A stretch of DNA of 64,000 nt from Linnemannia schmuckeri (GCA_029449235.1 JANATG010000013.1:1550001-1614000), one strand, 5' to 3'; shown: positions 11,609 through 23,800, counted from the stretch's first letter. Notes: generated by a model from the sequence alone, not told the origin. Numbers and translations are program-made.

Positions 11609-14600
11609 CTAGTTCTCTGAAAGATCGTTGAAAGACAACGATCCATCCTTGGCGCCACGCTGCTTGAGCAGTCTCAGGTTTGTTGCACCGAGACCAACCG
11701 TACCTATTATGACAGCATCTGTCGCTACAAACGCCGTGTATCCGGAACTCCAGACTAACCTCGCAGAGAATCCGTCATCCTGTCCATCAACCAACCACCA
11801 TGTTTGCACACGACCATCTCCTGAACCAGTTACAAACTCCATTGCGTTTGGTCTCCAAGCAATATCAGTGATACCGCTGAAAAAGTCTCGAATAACCAGA
11901 GTGCATTCCCACTCCTGCACCGCATCTCTCACAACCAAGTTCCATATCCACACAGAATCGTAGCAAGCAGTGGCAACCCACTGACCACAATGCGAAAAGG
12001 CAATGCAGCTAACTGAGTCCATATGTTGCAAAAAGTGCGAGGATTCCTCGCTGTCCTCGTCCCACAACTCCACGGAATCGCTTTCTTCCAGCCTTATCGC
12101 GATCAGCTTTCTACTCGGTGAATAGCTTATGACGTCCGGTTTAGAAGATCCGACATTCACAGATACTCGTGACTCACCAGTAGCCACCTCCCAGACTTGA
12201 ATGGTTCCATCTCTGCTTCCAGATATGAGCTGTCGTCCACATGTTGAAAATGCCACACTCAGGACCTCATCACTGTGGCCCACGAGCACAAGACCTGGCG
12301 TTCCTGAGTGGGCATCCCAAAGACGCACAGTCTTGTCGCCGCTACCGGAAGCAATCCACTGACCATCAGGTGAAAATGCCAATGCTGTGATCCATCTCGT
12401 GGGCCCTTGGAGGACAACCTCGGCGACACCTGTTTCCACACTCCGTATTTTAATGGCTTTGGAGTGTCCGGTGGTGGCAATTCGACGACCATCTGGCGAA
12501 ATCGCTACGAGATCAGCTTGCTGAGAACCACATCGAAACGAACAACCGGGCTCTCCAGTCATCGCATCATACTGTCGCAGTGTCCCAGAGTCGCTGCCGG
12601 AGATGAGGCACCTTCCATCGGAAGAATAGGCGATGCTTGTGATCGAATCAGACTGGGCGATATTTATGTCGAGTCCTGCTCCAGTGGTCGCCACATCCCA
12701 CAACCGCACGGTCCCATCCACGCTCCCTGATGCCATCTGCAGGCTGTTCGGCGAAAACGCGACGGACAAAACAAATAAAGAATGACCTGCAAAGACTGAG
12801 ACGAGCCTGCCTACATGGGAATCCCATAACTTGACCGTACAATCATCGCTGCACGAGGCTATCCACAAACCGTTTGGCGAAAAGCTGACGGCACGAACGG
12901 TACTCACATGGCCTTTCCACTTTTTTCCTAATTTACCAGTGATTGATCCCCACAGCCGCATATTACCGCCCATATCTCCTGCAACAATCCGCTTACAGTC
13001 AGGCGAATAGGCGACGCAGGATACGCTCCAGTACTTGTTCTTGAGGACCAAGCCCATCTGTCCAGAGTGCGTATCGAATATTCGTGTCGTCCCGTCAGTA
13101 CCTCCAGTGGCAACGCTTCGTCCATCAGGCGAGTACGCAACGCTGTAGATCCCTTTCGTATGACCCTGCAAAACAAAAAGAGCGGCCCATGTTCGAGGAT
13201 CCCACAGCCTCACGGTTTTGTCGTCGCTGACTGAGGCAATCTGATTGCCTGAAGGTGAGAACGCCACAGCATTGACTTCCCTAGTATGCCCCTGCAGAAT
13301 AAAATCAGTCATTCCTGTCTGACAGTTCCACAATCGGACTGTACAATCGTAGCTGCCTGAGACAAGCTGCTTTCCAGAGGGGGAATAAGCAATGTCGGTG
13401 ACTGGTTCGTCGTGGCCATGAAAGGTGCGAGTCCTCGTCCAGGTTGTGGTGTCGTAAATGTTGATGAGACCAGAAGCGAGACTCGCAGCAAACGGTTCCC
13501 CATTTGGAGAGTAAGCAATTGAGCTCACAGGGTCATCCTCGTCTAGAAATGGCAGCTCTCCGGGCTGCGCCCTATCCACCCGCGCCTTGCTAAAATCCGC
13601 CCGCCGAATCCAGCTTCTGGTGAGGTTTACACCCATCAGATCCGCCTCCTGCAGCAGAGCCGATTCGAACTGTCCGCCAGACAAATCAGCTCCTGGAATG
13701 CGGATGCCTCGAAGGTCGGACCCATTGAAACGCACCCCTGCCTTGACCAGTATAGTGATGGCGTTGGCAGCAGCACAAGTAGCACGATCATCCGTCTTAG
13801 ACTGCCCAATGAGCGCATGAAGCTGTTGCTTGAATCCAGGGTCCAGCTGCACGCGCTCCGCCAAGAATTGAATGATCGACGGTTCCAGCAATAGATTTCT
13901 CTGGGATAACGGGGGATCGCCGATATTGCTGGTGTTGGAAAGAGGATGCGGGGCAAACTCGTCGCTGCTTCCAACGAGTTCATAGATGGTACAGGAATAA
14001 AAGTACTCCTGAAGGGATCGGTGTATAAAACGATACTGTGTCCCAGCTCGGCTCAACAAACTGGCCCCACGTAAGAGGGAGATGTCGGGCTCAGAACCAA
14101 AAAATGCAGCCTTCCATGAGGCTCCGTCGCGCCTTTGGGTGTAATCGACAACGGGCCTGCCCTCCTGCTCCTGAAAGATTGACGCTGCCAAGTCCTGTTG
14201 GAACTTGATTCCGTTCAATTCGAATCCTTCCTCCAGCAGCCCATTCAATGCCAGTTGATACTCTTTGTCCAGCTTATTGCTCTGGAGACGACGTTTGTTG
14301 ACTGCCAGCCAGCGTTGAACAAAAGTATCGTACAGCTGAACACGAGTGACACGAAGTCTCGAAAGATCGGACTTGCCCTGAACAACGTTGGGGAGGGCCT
14401 CCAGACAGAGCGTCAGAAGGAAGGGTTTTTTAACCAGATCCATCAGGTTGGGAATAATCCTCAGCTTGTCCATGTAGTCCTCCTTGACCCAAGTGCATGG
14501 CTCGAGAGGAACGTATTGCTCGACGCAGTCCTCGACCTGCTCCTTGGAGAAGGGGGTGATGACAGCTTCCATGAAGAGATCGTTCGCTGCACGATAGTAC

Positions 14601-15349
14601 GTTTCTGCCGCGTTGGGCACAAAGCGTCCTTGATAGTCCGGTCCGAGATACTGAGAGCGACAGGTGATGACCAGCTTGGTGTCACGCTGTCCGGATCGGT
14701 TGAGGAGGTTGGTGGTGTGGAGGTTGGATGTGAGCTGGCTCTCGTCGTAGCCATCGCATATCAAGATGAACTGGCGGTGTTGCTCCATCTTCTGAATCTG
14801 TGTCTCCGAGAACCTGTGTGACCTGAGTGACTCGGCAATGAGCTCTTTCTCCGGTCGTTCGAGAGCTGGCAGGCTGATAAAGAGTGGGATGCGACCACCG
14901 GGGTGGTAGTCCTGCCAGAGCTCATGCTCCAGGTGGCGGTTGAATGTCGACTTGCCTGCTCCTGAGTCGCCCAGGATCAGCATGACTTGATAGTTACCAG
15001 CAAGAAAGTCCTTGACCTTGTCCATCAGAGGGAACAGTGTGTCATCCAAGGATTGAAGGTTGAGCTTGGCCATGGGAGCAATATAGACTGGCTGTTTGTA
15101 CTCACTTAGTCGCTGCATCCTCAGAGTGAGTACAGCGGATTCGATATTGTGATCGTCCTGTACCTTAGTGGGTTCATAATCACTGCTCGAGGTATCCTCA
15201 ATGCGCCTAGTTTTGACGAGCTGGTCCGCGTGAGAAACTGAAAGGGGGCGCTCACTTTGTGTGCTCAACTTCCCACAGTCCGAAGACGCAGAGTTGGGTA
15301 CGGTCGGTGGTGGTGATTGTGAGATGTCGTGGGAGGACGAGGACGACAT
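11609..15349 (-). CDS. NLR-like receptor, copy 2, intact 1246-residue NACHT-pentapeptide-WD40 protein
   Basis: One uninterrupted 1246-residue frame. Domains in order: Ser/Pro-rich N-terminus (1-60); NACHT NTPase with Walker A GDSGAGKST (127-135), Walker B FILICDGYDE (194-203) and LVITCRS (about 226-232); helical region with the STAND signature FIHRSLQEYFY (441-451); pentapeptide repeats (about 542-590); about 14 WD40 repeats from 605 to the C-terminus with typical GHxxxVxxVAFSP and VRLWD texts. The ATG at 15349 is immediately downstream of an acceptor (CTTGTAG at the position where copies 1 and 3 splice). Upstream sequence related to the leader exons carries stops, so I take this ATG as the start. 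Members of this architecture (Podospora HET-E and HET-D type) are NTP-driven oligomerising switches in which the WD propeller senses a ligand. A ligand or cell-death domain cannot be assigned here; no HET, Goodbye or lipase-like N-terminal domain is seen. Confidence 0.88.
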   Translation of the reverse strand: MSSSSSHDISQSPPPTVPNSASSDCGKLSTQSERPLSVSHADQLVKTRRIEDTSSSDYEPTKVQDDHNIESAVLTLRMQRLSEYKQPVYIAPMAKLNLQSLDDTLFPLMDKVKDFLAGNYQVMLILGDSGAGKSTFNRHLEHELWQDYHPGGRIPLFISLPALERPEKELIAESLRSHRFSETQIQKMEQHRQFILICDGYDESQLTSNLHTTNLLNRSGQRDTKLVITCRSQYLGPDYQGRFVPNAAETYYRAANDLFMEAVITPFSKEQVEDCVEQYVPLEPCTWVKEDYMDKLRIIPNLMDLVKKPFLLTLCLEALPNVVQGKSDLSRLRVTRVQLYDTFVQRWLAVNKRRLQSNKLDKEYQLALNGLLEEGFELNGIKFQQDLAASIFQEQEGRPVVDYTQRRDGASWKAAFFGSEPDISLLRGASLLSRAGTQYRFIHRSLQEYFYSCTIYELVGSSDEFAPHPLSNTSNIGDPPLSQRNLLLEPSIIQFLAERVQLDPGFKQQLHALIGQSKTDDRATCAAANAITILVKAGVRFNGSDLRGIRIPGADLSGGQFESALLQEADLMGVNLTRSWIRRADFSKARVDRAQPGELPFLDEDDPVSSIAYSPNGEPFAASLASGLINIYDTTTWTRTRTFHGHDEPVTDIAYSPSGKQLVSGSYDCTVRLWNCQTGMTDFILQGHTREVNAVAFSPSGNQIASVSDDKTVRLWDPRTWAALFVLQGHTKGIYSVAYSPDGRSVATGGTDGTTRIFDTHSGQMGLVLKNKYWSVSCVAYSPDCKRIVAGDMGGNMRLWGSITGKLGKKWKGHVSTVRAVSFSPNGLWIASCSDDCTVKLWDSHVGRLVSVFAGHSLFVLSVAFSPNSLQMASGSVDGTVRLWDVATTGAGLDINIAQSDSITSIAYSSDGRCLISGSDSGTLRQYDAMTGEPGCSFRCGSQQADLVAISPDGRRIATTGHSKAIKIRSVETGVAEVVLQGPTRWITALAFSPDGQWIASGSGDKTVRLWDAHSGTPGLVLVGHSDEVLSVAFSTCGRQLISGSRDGTIQVWEVATGESRVSVNVGSSKPDVISYSPSRKLIAIRLEESDSVELWDEDSEESSHFLQHMDSVSCIAFSHCGQWVATACYDSVWIWNLVVRDAVQEWECTLVIRDFFSGITDIAWRPNAMEFVTGSGDGRVQTWWLVDGQDDGFSARLVWSSGYTAFVATDAVIIGTVGLGATNLRLLKQRGAKDGSLSFNDLSEN

Positions 15350-15823
15350 GATAGCTACTACAAGCTTTGAACATGCAGTAAAGTTAGCAACTATATTCTT
15401 GAAAATACTTTAGCTGTAAATATTATATTTTCGGGAGCAATTGAGTTTACCTTATGCTGGTCAGATGGATTGCTGCTTAAGTGGGTATTGGGGTGAGACT
15501 GGCAAGCAAAAGAAACGGTGGGGTTGAAGTTTGACTAGGCTAATGATAAAGATAACAAGAAAACGCTGAGTCAATCTTAATGAGGAGCGATATGGTGCAC
15601 TCAGAGTAGTTGTGTCCACAAGGTGTCTTATTGGAGAACAATAGATCATTGACTCTTGAACTAATTGATGAAAGGGCGATATGGACAGCTCGGTGAGGCG
15701 TATGCTTGCCTAAGTAAACATAGCATAGATTAATACTGTTTCTGGCTGCGATGAAATAGCAGCTTACTTCGTTCATGCGCGCACTGCTTGTCCGACGAAC
15801 TTACTTGGTTGTTCTTTGGTCTC

Positions 15824-15830
15824 TTTTATA
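15824..15830 (-). promoter_or_regulatory. possible TATA box of NLR copy 2
   Basis: TATAAAA on the minus strand about 475 bp upstream of the ATG at 15349. The long gap fits a spliced 5' leader (donor GTAAAC and acceptor TGTAG just before the ATG). Confidence 0.35.
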
Positions 15831-16586
15831 GATTTGGCTAGCTTTGTTGCTGGTGTGCGTAGGATCGTTCGACTCGAAGAAGAAGTAAGAGAACAAATAT
15901 GAGGAGAGAGAGAGCGGAAGGGGGAGGGATAAAGAGGAGGATGAAGAACGGAGGAAGAGAGAAATGGGATAAGCCAAAAGGATGCCAGTCAATCCTTTTA
16001 ACTGCCCTCTTTTTTAAATCTTCGCCAACTGAACTTGACTTGCACGGTGCACAAGGAGGGGCAGCGTGACGTGAATGGGTTTTTGTGAGCCAATATAACC
16101 CACGCCCAAGCAATACACACACCGCTACTTCCAGCAAACACGAATAAGATGATAGCAGCAGGAGCAAACGCGATAGTTGCCTTATTGATGGAAGGTGGAA
16201 GGACGCAAGAGAGACTTGTTAGAAAAGGATAAACGACTAAAAATGATTACTGATCCATTTTGCACGTGTTTAGTCTGCATTTCTGTTGCCTCTAATGAGT
16301 CCCCATGGAGGTCTCCTTGACTTTTGCGTGGTCACTGATCACTGACAGAAAAGGAGAATAGGAGACAATGTAAATTAACCCATGGCGCACCAACTGCAAC
16401 AGGCTTCCCAGTCGTAGGTGAGTAGCCGGGTCCGGCTTTATTCCCGCATGGAATTATGACCCAAACTTGGGGGCAGGGCTAGGTCTGGCATTTTTTTATT
16501 TTTATGTCTTTCTATCAAAGTTTCATAATTCAACATTGTTCTCCTGATTATCGAAGGCATGACTTATGCTTCCTTCTCATTAATGA

Positions 16587-16628
<42 letters not shown>

Positions 16629-17295
16629 CGTACGCAAGTCTCATTAATGAAGCGAGAACGTATCTCTAGTACACATTGTCAAGTCGTCAGTTTGTCAATC
16701 GTAGCAGAACAGAGGGTACATAGACAGCTCTTCTTCTTTTAGCTCTATTGAACCAACCAGCTCACCGTCCTTCTATGAACTGAGCTTTGCACCTTTTGCA
16801 AATTGCTTTTCATATGCTTCCTCTCCTACTAAAATGCTATGCGATGTAAGATAGACACTCAAGTGGGTAGAGTGGAGCAACGACGCACTCCCGAGAGACA
16901 ACTGTCCGAGCGACAAAAGGTTGAGAGCATGTTACTTTTAGCATGTTATTTTAGTAAAGTTCATTGCCTATTCTTCTCCACCTCTTGTGTGCTTCCACGG
17001 AGTTATGTTGCTATATCTCAGCCAATCGTTTCGTTACAACCCACGAGTGCATTATTCTTCTCTTTCCTTGACCCTTTTAGTTGTTGTCTCCACTCTGGTT
17101 GCTCCACGCCATTGAGCTCATTCACAAGTCTCATTTACTTCTTGTTCATAAACTTTGTCTTTCCTCTCTTCTCTTCTCTTTCCTTCTTTCTTCTCCACTC
17201 ACACTCAACAAGAACCCGCCTTCCCAACACTCAAGACCAAGCACCCACACCCTTCCAGGACACCACCCAATACACACAACAGCAACCATACAAAC
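15831..17295. other. intergenic with a poly(T) retro-insertion
   Basis: Divergent spacer between the NLR copy 2 and RAMP4 promoters. The only distinctive structure is the insertion at 16575-16652. The rest is T-rich on the plus strand close to the RAMP4 leader. Confidence 0.45.
16575..16652 (-). mobile_element. minimal retro-inserted oligo-A tract with 14-bp target-site duplication
   Basis: Direct repeats TCTCATTAATGAAG (16575-16588 and 16639-16652) flank 40 T followed by CGTACGCAAG. Read on the minus strand this is a 10-base 5' remnant (CTTGCGTACG) followed by A40 between perfect 14-bp duplications. That is the signature of target-primed reverse transcription by a LINE-type enzyme with extreme 5' truncation. 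Only 50 bp were inserted, so the source RNA cannot be named. Confidence 0.75.
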
Positions 17296-17676
17296 ATGGC
17301 TACCTCTACTTCTCCCGTCATCCGTGCCCGCAATGGTAACCACTCGTACCTCCCTTTTTACTTCACTATGAACTCAACCGGCTAAAAACAAAGGGATTAC
17401 AGGAGACCAAGCAACAGACTAGCAAAACTATATACCACCAGAGTAACCCTAACACACACATTCTCTCTGTCTACAATGACACGGATATTAGCTAAGTACC
17501 AGGCAAACGTAACAAAGCGCGGTCAGACAAAGACCTCAGCACATGCCGAGAAGAAGATCGCCAAGAAGTCCGCTGCCTCACCTGTGCTCGTCGGATGCAT
17601 CTTGTTGATGCTCTGCGGGGGTGCCATCTTTGAGGTCCTCCGTCTCTTTGGTGCCAGCACCGAGCCCACCTTTTAA
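17296..17676 (+). CDS. RAMP4/SERP1-family ER membrane protein (Ysy6-like)
   Basis: Two exons, 17296..17335 and 17492..17676, with a phase 1 junction (GTAACC donor, TTAG acceptor) give a 74-residue protein. It has the family layout: a short basic N-terminus (VIRARN-AKYQANVTKRGQ), the polar stretch KTSAHAEKKIAKKS, then one C-terminal membrane helix (VLVGCILLMLCGGAIFEVL) and a short tail. In other eukaryotes such tail-anchored proteins associate with the Sec61 translocon and help stabilise membrane proteins under stress. Length and motif order agree well with the 65-75 residues usual for the family. The exon 1 ATG follows a CA-rich leader. The gene is missed if only long open frames are considered, because exon 1 holds 13 codons. 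Confidence 0.85.
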
Positions 17677-17889
17677 GCTGGCCTTGGATTCGCTTTTCCT
17701 GTTCGACTGAGGGAGGGATGCGAGTAACGACAGCAGGACTGTACGCCCACTTCTTTTCAACACCAAGCCGACAACAAACAACATGACATCTCCAGAACCG
17801 AATATGACGAACCGAGGGAGTGAATGAAAGAGAAAAGGAACAAGAGAAACTGGATTTTGGTGTGCTGGACAGATTCATTTTTCTTTTGT

Positions 17890-17920
<31 letters not shown>

Positions 17921-18968
17921 CAGCCCTCTTCACTTTGCTTGACAATCTTTAATTCGTCGGGCATGTGTGCCTCTTCTGTGCTCCTCCACACATGCCCTAC
18001 ACCCGTCTATACATACAAAACAACAACAAAACACACCACCAACAATAATGACCTCCCACCTTCCGCCTTGTAATAAAACACTCTTCTATTATCATTTTTA
18101 AGCGTATATTACCAACTGAGCAACAGGCAGAAAAAAGTCGTGAATGATTGTATGGCGTATTGATCTGAGGCTAACACAGTAGCGTACTTGAGATTCATCC
18201 TTTTTGGAGTGAAAAAAAAAGATGAGAAAGAGGTTGAGTTCTTAACTCCGTGCGTCAGTGTGACCCTTTTGGATATATCGCTAATTGACGAGAGACGATA
18301 TGTAAGTCAGGCAGGCAGATGAGCAAATGGATAGGGGCATTCTTTTTCTTTGATGTAAATTGGCGCCTGTTGCAAACAGTTAAGTGCCCACGGAGTAAGT
18401 TTGACGACACATACTAAAGGAGTGAAAGGGCAACCCAGCAACAAAAGTAAAAAGAGATTAAAGGTAAGCTGGCGGCGAGCAATTGGTGGCAAAGAGGACA
18501 AGAATAGATAATGGGCAAAGTAAGAGACGAGTAAAGAGAAGAGGAGTCGCTGCGGCGAACAGTTGAAGGGAAAAGAAAGAGCAAATTCGTGGCGGTGCAA
18601 TTGGCCTATCGAACTCGAGGAGATAAGGAAGAACAGAGGAAGGCAAGAAGGCGGAGGGAAGAGAGAGAGAAGAAAGAGGGCGTCATTCCTCTTTTTTTTT
18701 TTTTTTTTCTATTTTTATTTTTAGCGCACACACAAACAAGTCAGGTCAGGCAAGCCCTGTGTCCCATCAGTGTACCGAGTGATGTCTTCCCTTCTCTTCC
18801 CGCACTGCCCCCCTCTTCAAACTCCCCTTCTTCGATTCTTTTTTTTTACGTATTGCGATGTTGTCGACTCTCGTTTTTTCTTATGCGCGTCATGGATTGG
18901 TCAGGGTGTTGTTTGTTGACAACAGCCCTTGCATGACCATCCATCATGACATGGCGATGCGGGGGGAG
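17677..18968. other. RAMP4 3' region and intergenic spacer
   Basis: It contains a poly(T) run near 17894-17920 and an AATAAA-like signal near 18070, probably the 3' end of the RAMP4 transcript. I see nothing else I can support. Confidence 0.4.
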
Positions 18969-18975
18969 TATAAAA
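18969..18975 (+). promoter_or_regulatory. TATA box of the chitin deacetylase gene
   Basis: TATAAAA about 240 bp upstream of the ATG at 19214, preceded by a G-rich stretch and followed by a CT- and CA-rich leader. Confidence 0.5.
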
Positions 18976-19213
18976 GAGATCAACGACGCCCACCTTTTCT
19001 CTATCTTTATCTTCACTTATCTGTTTTTACATCTTCATCCTCAGCGCAATTCTTCTCTCTCTCTTATACTCGCCTTCTTTCGACTTCAACTGCACATATC
19101 TATCCTTCACTCACACTCAACCAACAAACCAACAAACCAACAACAACAACAACAACAGCAATACCCTCTCCACTCAATCCGACCTCATACACATATACAC
19201 ACATATCATCACA

Positions 19214-20846
19214 ATGCGATTCTCTTCCATCTCTATACTCGCCGCTATCCTCACCATCTCATATCAAGGTATGCACCCACCTCCTCTTCACTCTCCTTCA
19301 ACGCTCCTCTCGACAACCAACGGAATAACTCAGAGAAAGGCGCGACTCGACTTGACGACCTGAACACCTCTACTCAATAAGGAACAGAGTCTTTCTTATT
19401 CTTTCTGTAGCAAAGGGCTCTTGCACCAACTGAACTCGACTCTGATCACCTAACAGCACATTCGCCTTTCACCCCTCCACCTACGACAACGCCAATGACA
19501 ATTCACTTTTTCTTCCTCGGATCACACCCGACTTTGTTTGACGCCAACCTGCAGCCTAACCACTTCTACCACACATACACATACCACGATTACCTCCTTG
19601 AGACCCTTGTTTTCTTCCCGTTTCTTTGTGTATTTTCACACACATACAGCCCTTGTAAACACACACTGATCCATTCCTCTCTTTTATGTTCTTTGTCTGT
19701 CTGTTTGTTTGTGTGTTCCACTCGGTCCACTATCTCAACCGCACATTCATCCCTCAACGATAAAAATAACAAAAAAAAACAGCCTCCGCTGCGCCAGTAC
19801 CCTCCTCAACAACGCCAGCCAACAGCATCGCGCAACTCCCTTCTTCGTTCCCTTACAAAGTCAGCGGACCCACGCCGCCCTCATTGTACCACCCTGGTCA
19901 AGTTCTCGACACCTGTACTCGCCCTAACTCGTACGCTATTTCGTTTGATGATGGCCCTGGGCAATTGACAGATGAATTGCTTGATTATTTGGATGAGCAG
20001 CGACTCAAGGTGACGTTCTTCATGAACGGCGATAACTGGAACTGTATCTACCGTAAGTACCGTTTGTTGTAATTGTTTGATAAAAGCATGATTATCATCA
20101 TTGCTTTCTCCTTTTAGTTCTTTCTAAACAAGCAATATTAACTAATACCAATATTGTAATTTGCAATTCAATAATTAGGCCCAGAGTCGCAACGTCTGCT
20201 GAAACGCGCGTTCAATGCCCAGCATCAGATTGCATCTCACCCCTGGTCGCACCGTGATCTCGAGACACTCTCCGAACGAGAGATCCGTCAAGAGATGTAT
20301 AGGATCGAAGATGCCTTCCGGGACATCCTCGGAGTTGTGCCCAAGTATATGAGACCCCCCTATGGCGAGCATTCGGAGCGCGTCCGCAAGATCATGGAGA
20401 GTATGGGATACGTCATGATCCTCTGGGATGTCGATCAGATTACTTCATCTTCCAATGGAGCTGAGACCACCTCCGACAAGATCATTGAAGATTCTTCTTC
20501 GTTGACTCAGACCGGAGATCGCATCTACAAAAACCAGCGGCCCATGGGCTCTGGTTCCTCGACAGCTTCTTCGCACAGACACCAGCCCAAAACCGAGTTC
20601 TCTTCAAAGTGGGCCGAGGCTGTCCGCGGTGTGCCCTCGATGACTTTGGACCGCGACGACATGATGATGGGCGGTATCTACCAAGAAGCTACGAGTGTCT
20701 GGGCAGTCGAGTATGTTCAGTCGCTGGGGATGGACATTATGCCCGTCGGTGCCTGCATGGGTGAAACCGATCCCCGCCTCTGGTACAACGAGATTTCGGA
20801 GCCAGCAGAGGCCGACTCCCTCCCTTCTACTTGTTACAACTACTAA
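19214..20846 (+). CDS. chitin deacetylase-like secreted polysaccharide deacetylase (CE4)
   Basis: Three exons, 19214..19268, 19783..20052 and 20179..20846, with both junctions in phase 1, give 330 residues. Exon 1 is a signal peptide (MRFSSISILAAILTISYQ). The NodB/CE4 fold follows: motif 1 SFDDGP (residues 72-77), motif 2 SHPWSH (metal-binding His pair), motif 3 RPPYGEH, motif 4 WDVD, and the fungal C-terminal block WAVEYVQSLG...PVGACMGETDP. The role expected from the family is N-deacetylation of cell-wall chitin to chitosan at the cell surface. Oddity: where relatives have I-x-L-x-H-D (motif 5), this protein reads MTLDRDD, so the histidine that acts as general acid appears to be Arg. Intron 1 is long (514 nt). 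Activity may therefore be reduced or lost. Confidence 0.85.
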
Positions 20847-23800
20847 GTCCTCCTTTTGAAGCCGACTGGTTTTTTTTTTTTTTTTTACCTTTTTTTTTTT
20901 GCGTGTTGACGCTATGAGATACTCCCTCTTCTATCACTCTTGTATCATATCCACTTTTGCCACTAGTACATAGTCACTTGTAACATACTTTTACCCCCCT
21001 CATTCCCAGCATTTAGTATTTCATAAAGATCGAGAAAGCTCTCATATTATTCACATCAAACTACTTCTCTAGCACCATTGTTCACTATGACTTTGATTGC
21101 TATCTGCTTTCGGTTCTATTTGGCCTCGTATGTGATGATTGTTAATCTAATTTCGTGATTAGATGAATAATTGACTACCCGGCAATCTTTGCTTTTGCCT
21201 TTTAATTATGCGCTTTGTTGCTTGTGTCTGTGTTTTTTTTTTTTTTTTTTTTTGTTTTTGTTTTGTAGACGGGTGCTTCATGGGAACTATAAGAGATATG
21301 ACGCGGTAGGCTATTGAGAATGATGACATTACCCTGAATTTGCGTCTGTTCTTCTCACCAAGTCGCCCTAGTCAATCATTCTGCTAGACTATGTCGAATC
21401 CCTTTTTACACCGCGTGAAAATGCGGCGCGCTTGGTTTGGAAGTCGTGTTAGTAGAGAAAGACAAGAAAAAAAAAAAACAAATACTGTGATAGTGTATTT
21501 GCCTAAGATAAAGGGCGAGTAACCCAGTTGCACCAGTTTTCTTAATCCCGAGGTAAAATCACTTTGTCCTGAGAGCCAGGGACAGGACAAGAACAAGGCT
21601 AAGGGTAGAAGGAAGGAAAAGATGGAAGGGGTGAGTGGAAGGAAACCCCGAGGGGGTAGAGAGAGAAAGTAGGTGAGGGAAGAGAGAGAGGAGGAAGTGA
21701 GTAGAGGGGATGAAGGGAGGATGCAAGGGTAAAAGGATCAAGACGGTGTTCTGTCTTTTGGTTGATCCTTTTTTCCTGATCTTCCCCCTGACATGACCCG
21801 AAGGTGTCTCTTGTGCCTGACTTTGACTTTAGAGGGTGACGGTGGTAGCAAGGTGTACCTGATTGATGGGGAATTTTGGTCAAATATCGGGCCCTGATCT
21901 CTGGATTGATGGGTCGTAGGAAGGAGGGGTGGAGAAACGCGAAAACAAAAAGAGAGGGAGGGACACTTAGAGAAATGAAAATGAATTATCATGACAAATG
22001 GTAGAAAATTAAGAATACGGGCAATAGTACTTAGTGATAGAATGGTGGTGAAAGTGGTGGAGCACGTCAACTGAAGCTGGCGGTCTTTGTCATTATTGCT
22101 TACCTCTTACCTTTTGCTCTTTTAAAAAGTCAGAACCAGATTTCTCAGCAGCATGAGCGATTGCGCTATCTTCGACTGCGTAGCTACTCAAACAACTTTG
22201 CAGGCTAGAGAAGATGACGACAACAGAAAGGTAAAAGTGGGTGAGTGGGTACCACGTCCTTGGACATTTTTGCTTAACTTGACTGAGCAGAAATGATCCT
22301 CCTGGACACTGCGCAAAAGAAGAAAGAGGGATGGAAGGAAGGCCCAAAAAAAAAAAATGAAACTCAGATTTAGAAATAAGGGTTATCAATTGAGAAGAAC
22401 ATCATGATATGTTTGTTCTGTGCGGAGTGTTCATGCGAAGCGTCCGACTAGAGTTGCTGCGGCTCGACAGACTTCGGTATCTCGGCGTTTTGGGAAGGGT
22501 TGTCGGATAGTCCATTGAACTTCCTCCCTTCGGAGTACTCACATTCTCTGAAGTAACATTCTCTGTGGCCTAGATCTACAGGAGACGGGGCGGATAAATC
22601 GGATAAACTGCTCAAACATATGTAATCGGGAACGGAGTAATCCCGAGCGCAGACTCAATGGGTAGCTACTTCCGTGTAGTCGCTTCAAGTCGCGCTCTTC
22701 CTCACGGGTCCTTTATACAGATGTAGTTCTACCAGATGAAGAAAAAAATGAGGGATGGCTGGATAGTAGCGGTCAGGATCCCCCGTTGACTTTCTGTGTC
22801 GTTTTGGCCTATCTGCGGCTTCATTTAGGATTACAGTCGGTGAAATAGGGACACAAGCGGACACAAGCGGACACAAGCAAAAAGCAAGGGGGGCGGACTT
22901 TAGAGGTTGGAGCTAAATGGTGAACAAGAGTAGGTTTTGTTCTTGGCGATTACAAATGGGGGTAAGAGAATGGTTAACCATTCGACCAATGAGGGCTGAC
23001 ATTTCAATCGTTCACTGGCTACAGCAGCAATGGATGAGGATATGGACACCGCGCAGGTTACAGGCTCCCCTTTCATACATCTCATCTGTCTGCCATATCT
23101 TCTGTATTTCTGCCCTATCTGCAACCTGACCCTCGCCCTCTATTGTCAAAAGGGGTGAATGGGAGTGCATCCAATAAATATGCAACATACAAGATAGGGG
23201 ACCGAAAGTAAAACACAAGAACAAAAAATAAGGGATTCTTGGGTCCATGAGTTTGTGCCACGTCCCTCCATCTGTTCATCCTTTTGTTCATCTTGCGTTG
23301 TTGCCTCCCTCTTCCTCATGCCTTTTAGCTTTGGAACCACAACAATTATTCAGCGCATCCTCAAAAAAAGCCTACTTTCAGCTTAATAATCGATGTTTTA
23401 TGCTTTTTTAGGCCCATTCGTGGGAGAGTAATACATAAGGATGTCGCCATAGAAGCAACGATAGATCGTCTTGGAGACAAAAGTCCAGTGTTCAGTACTA
23501 TGCGAGGTGGTGTAAGGATATTTTTTTTTTATCGGAGACAAGAAAGAACAAAAACAGCTCTTTGATTTCTCAGCTATGAAAAAGACAATTGAAGCAGCAA
23601 AATACCTGCTGTTAAGATTCAATGGGCGTTCTCTGCCTTTTGTGTGAATCTATCACATAAAGACAGAGGAGGTTCATAGGACGAAAGATGGCGCTAATGC
23701 ATAGGAAAGGGGAGGGCAGGGGAGGATTTGAGCATTCCATACATAGAAAGGTGAGAGTGAGCATCAGTGAAGGAAAGGGAGGGATGGGATGGAGAGATTA

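Noticed and set aside
15540..15776. Short minus-strand frame (MNEVSCYFIAARN...) as a separate gene or leader exon of NLR copy 2
   Set aside because: Splice-compatible sites exist (GTAAGC, TTAG), but the derived frames end in stops before the main exon and no conserved text is shared with copies 1 and 3.
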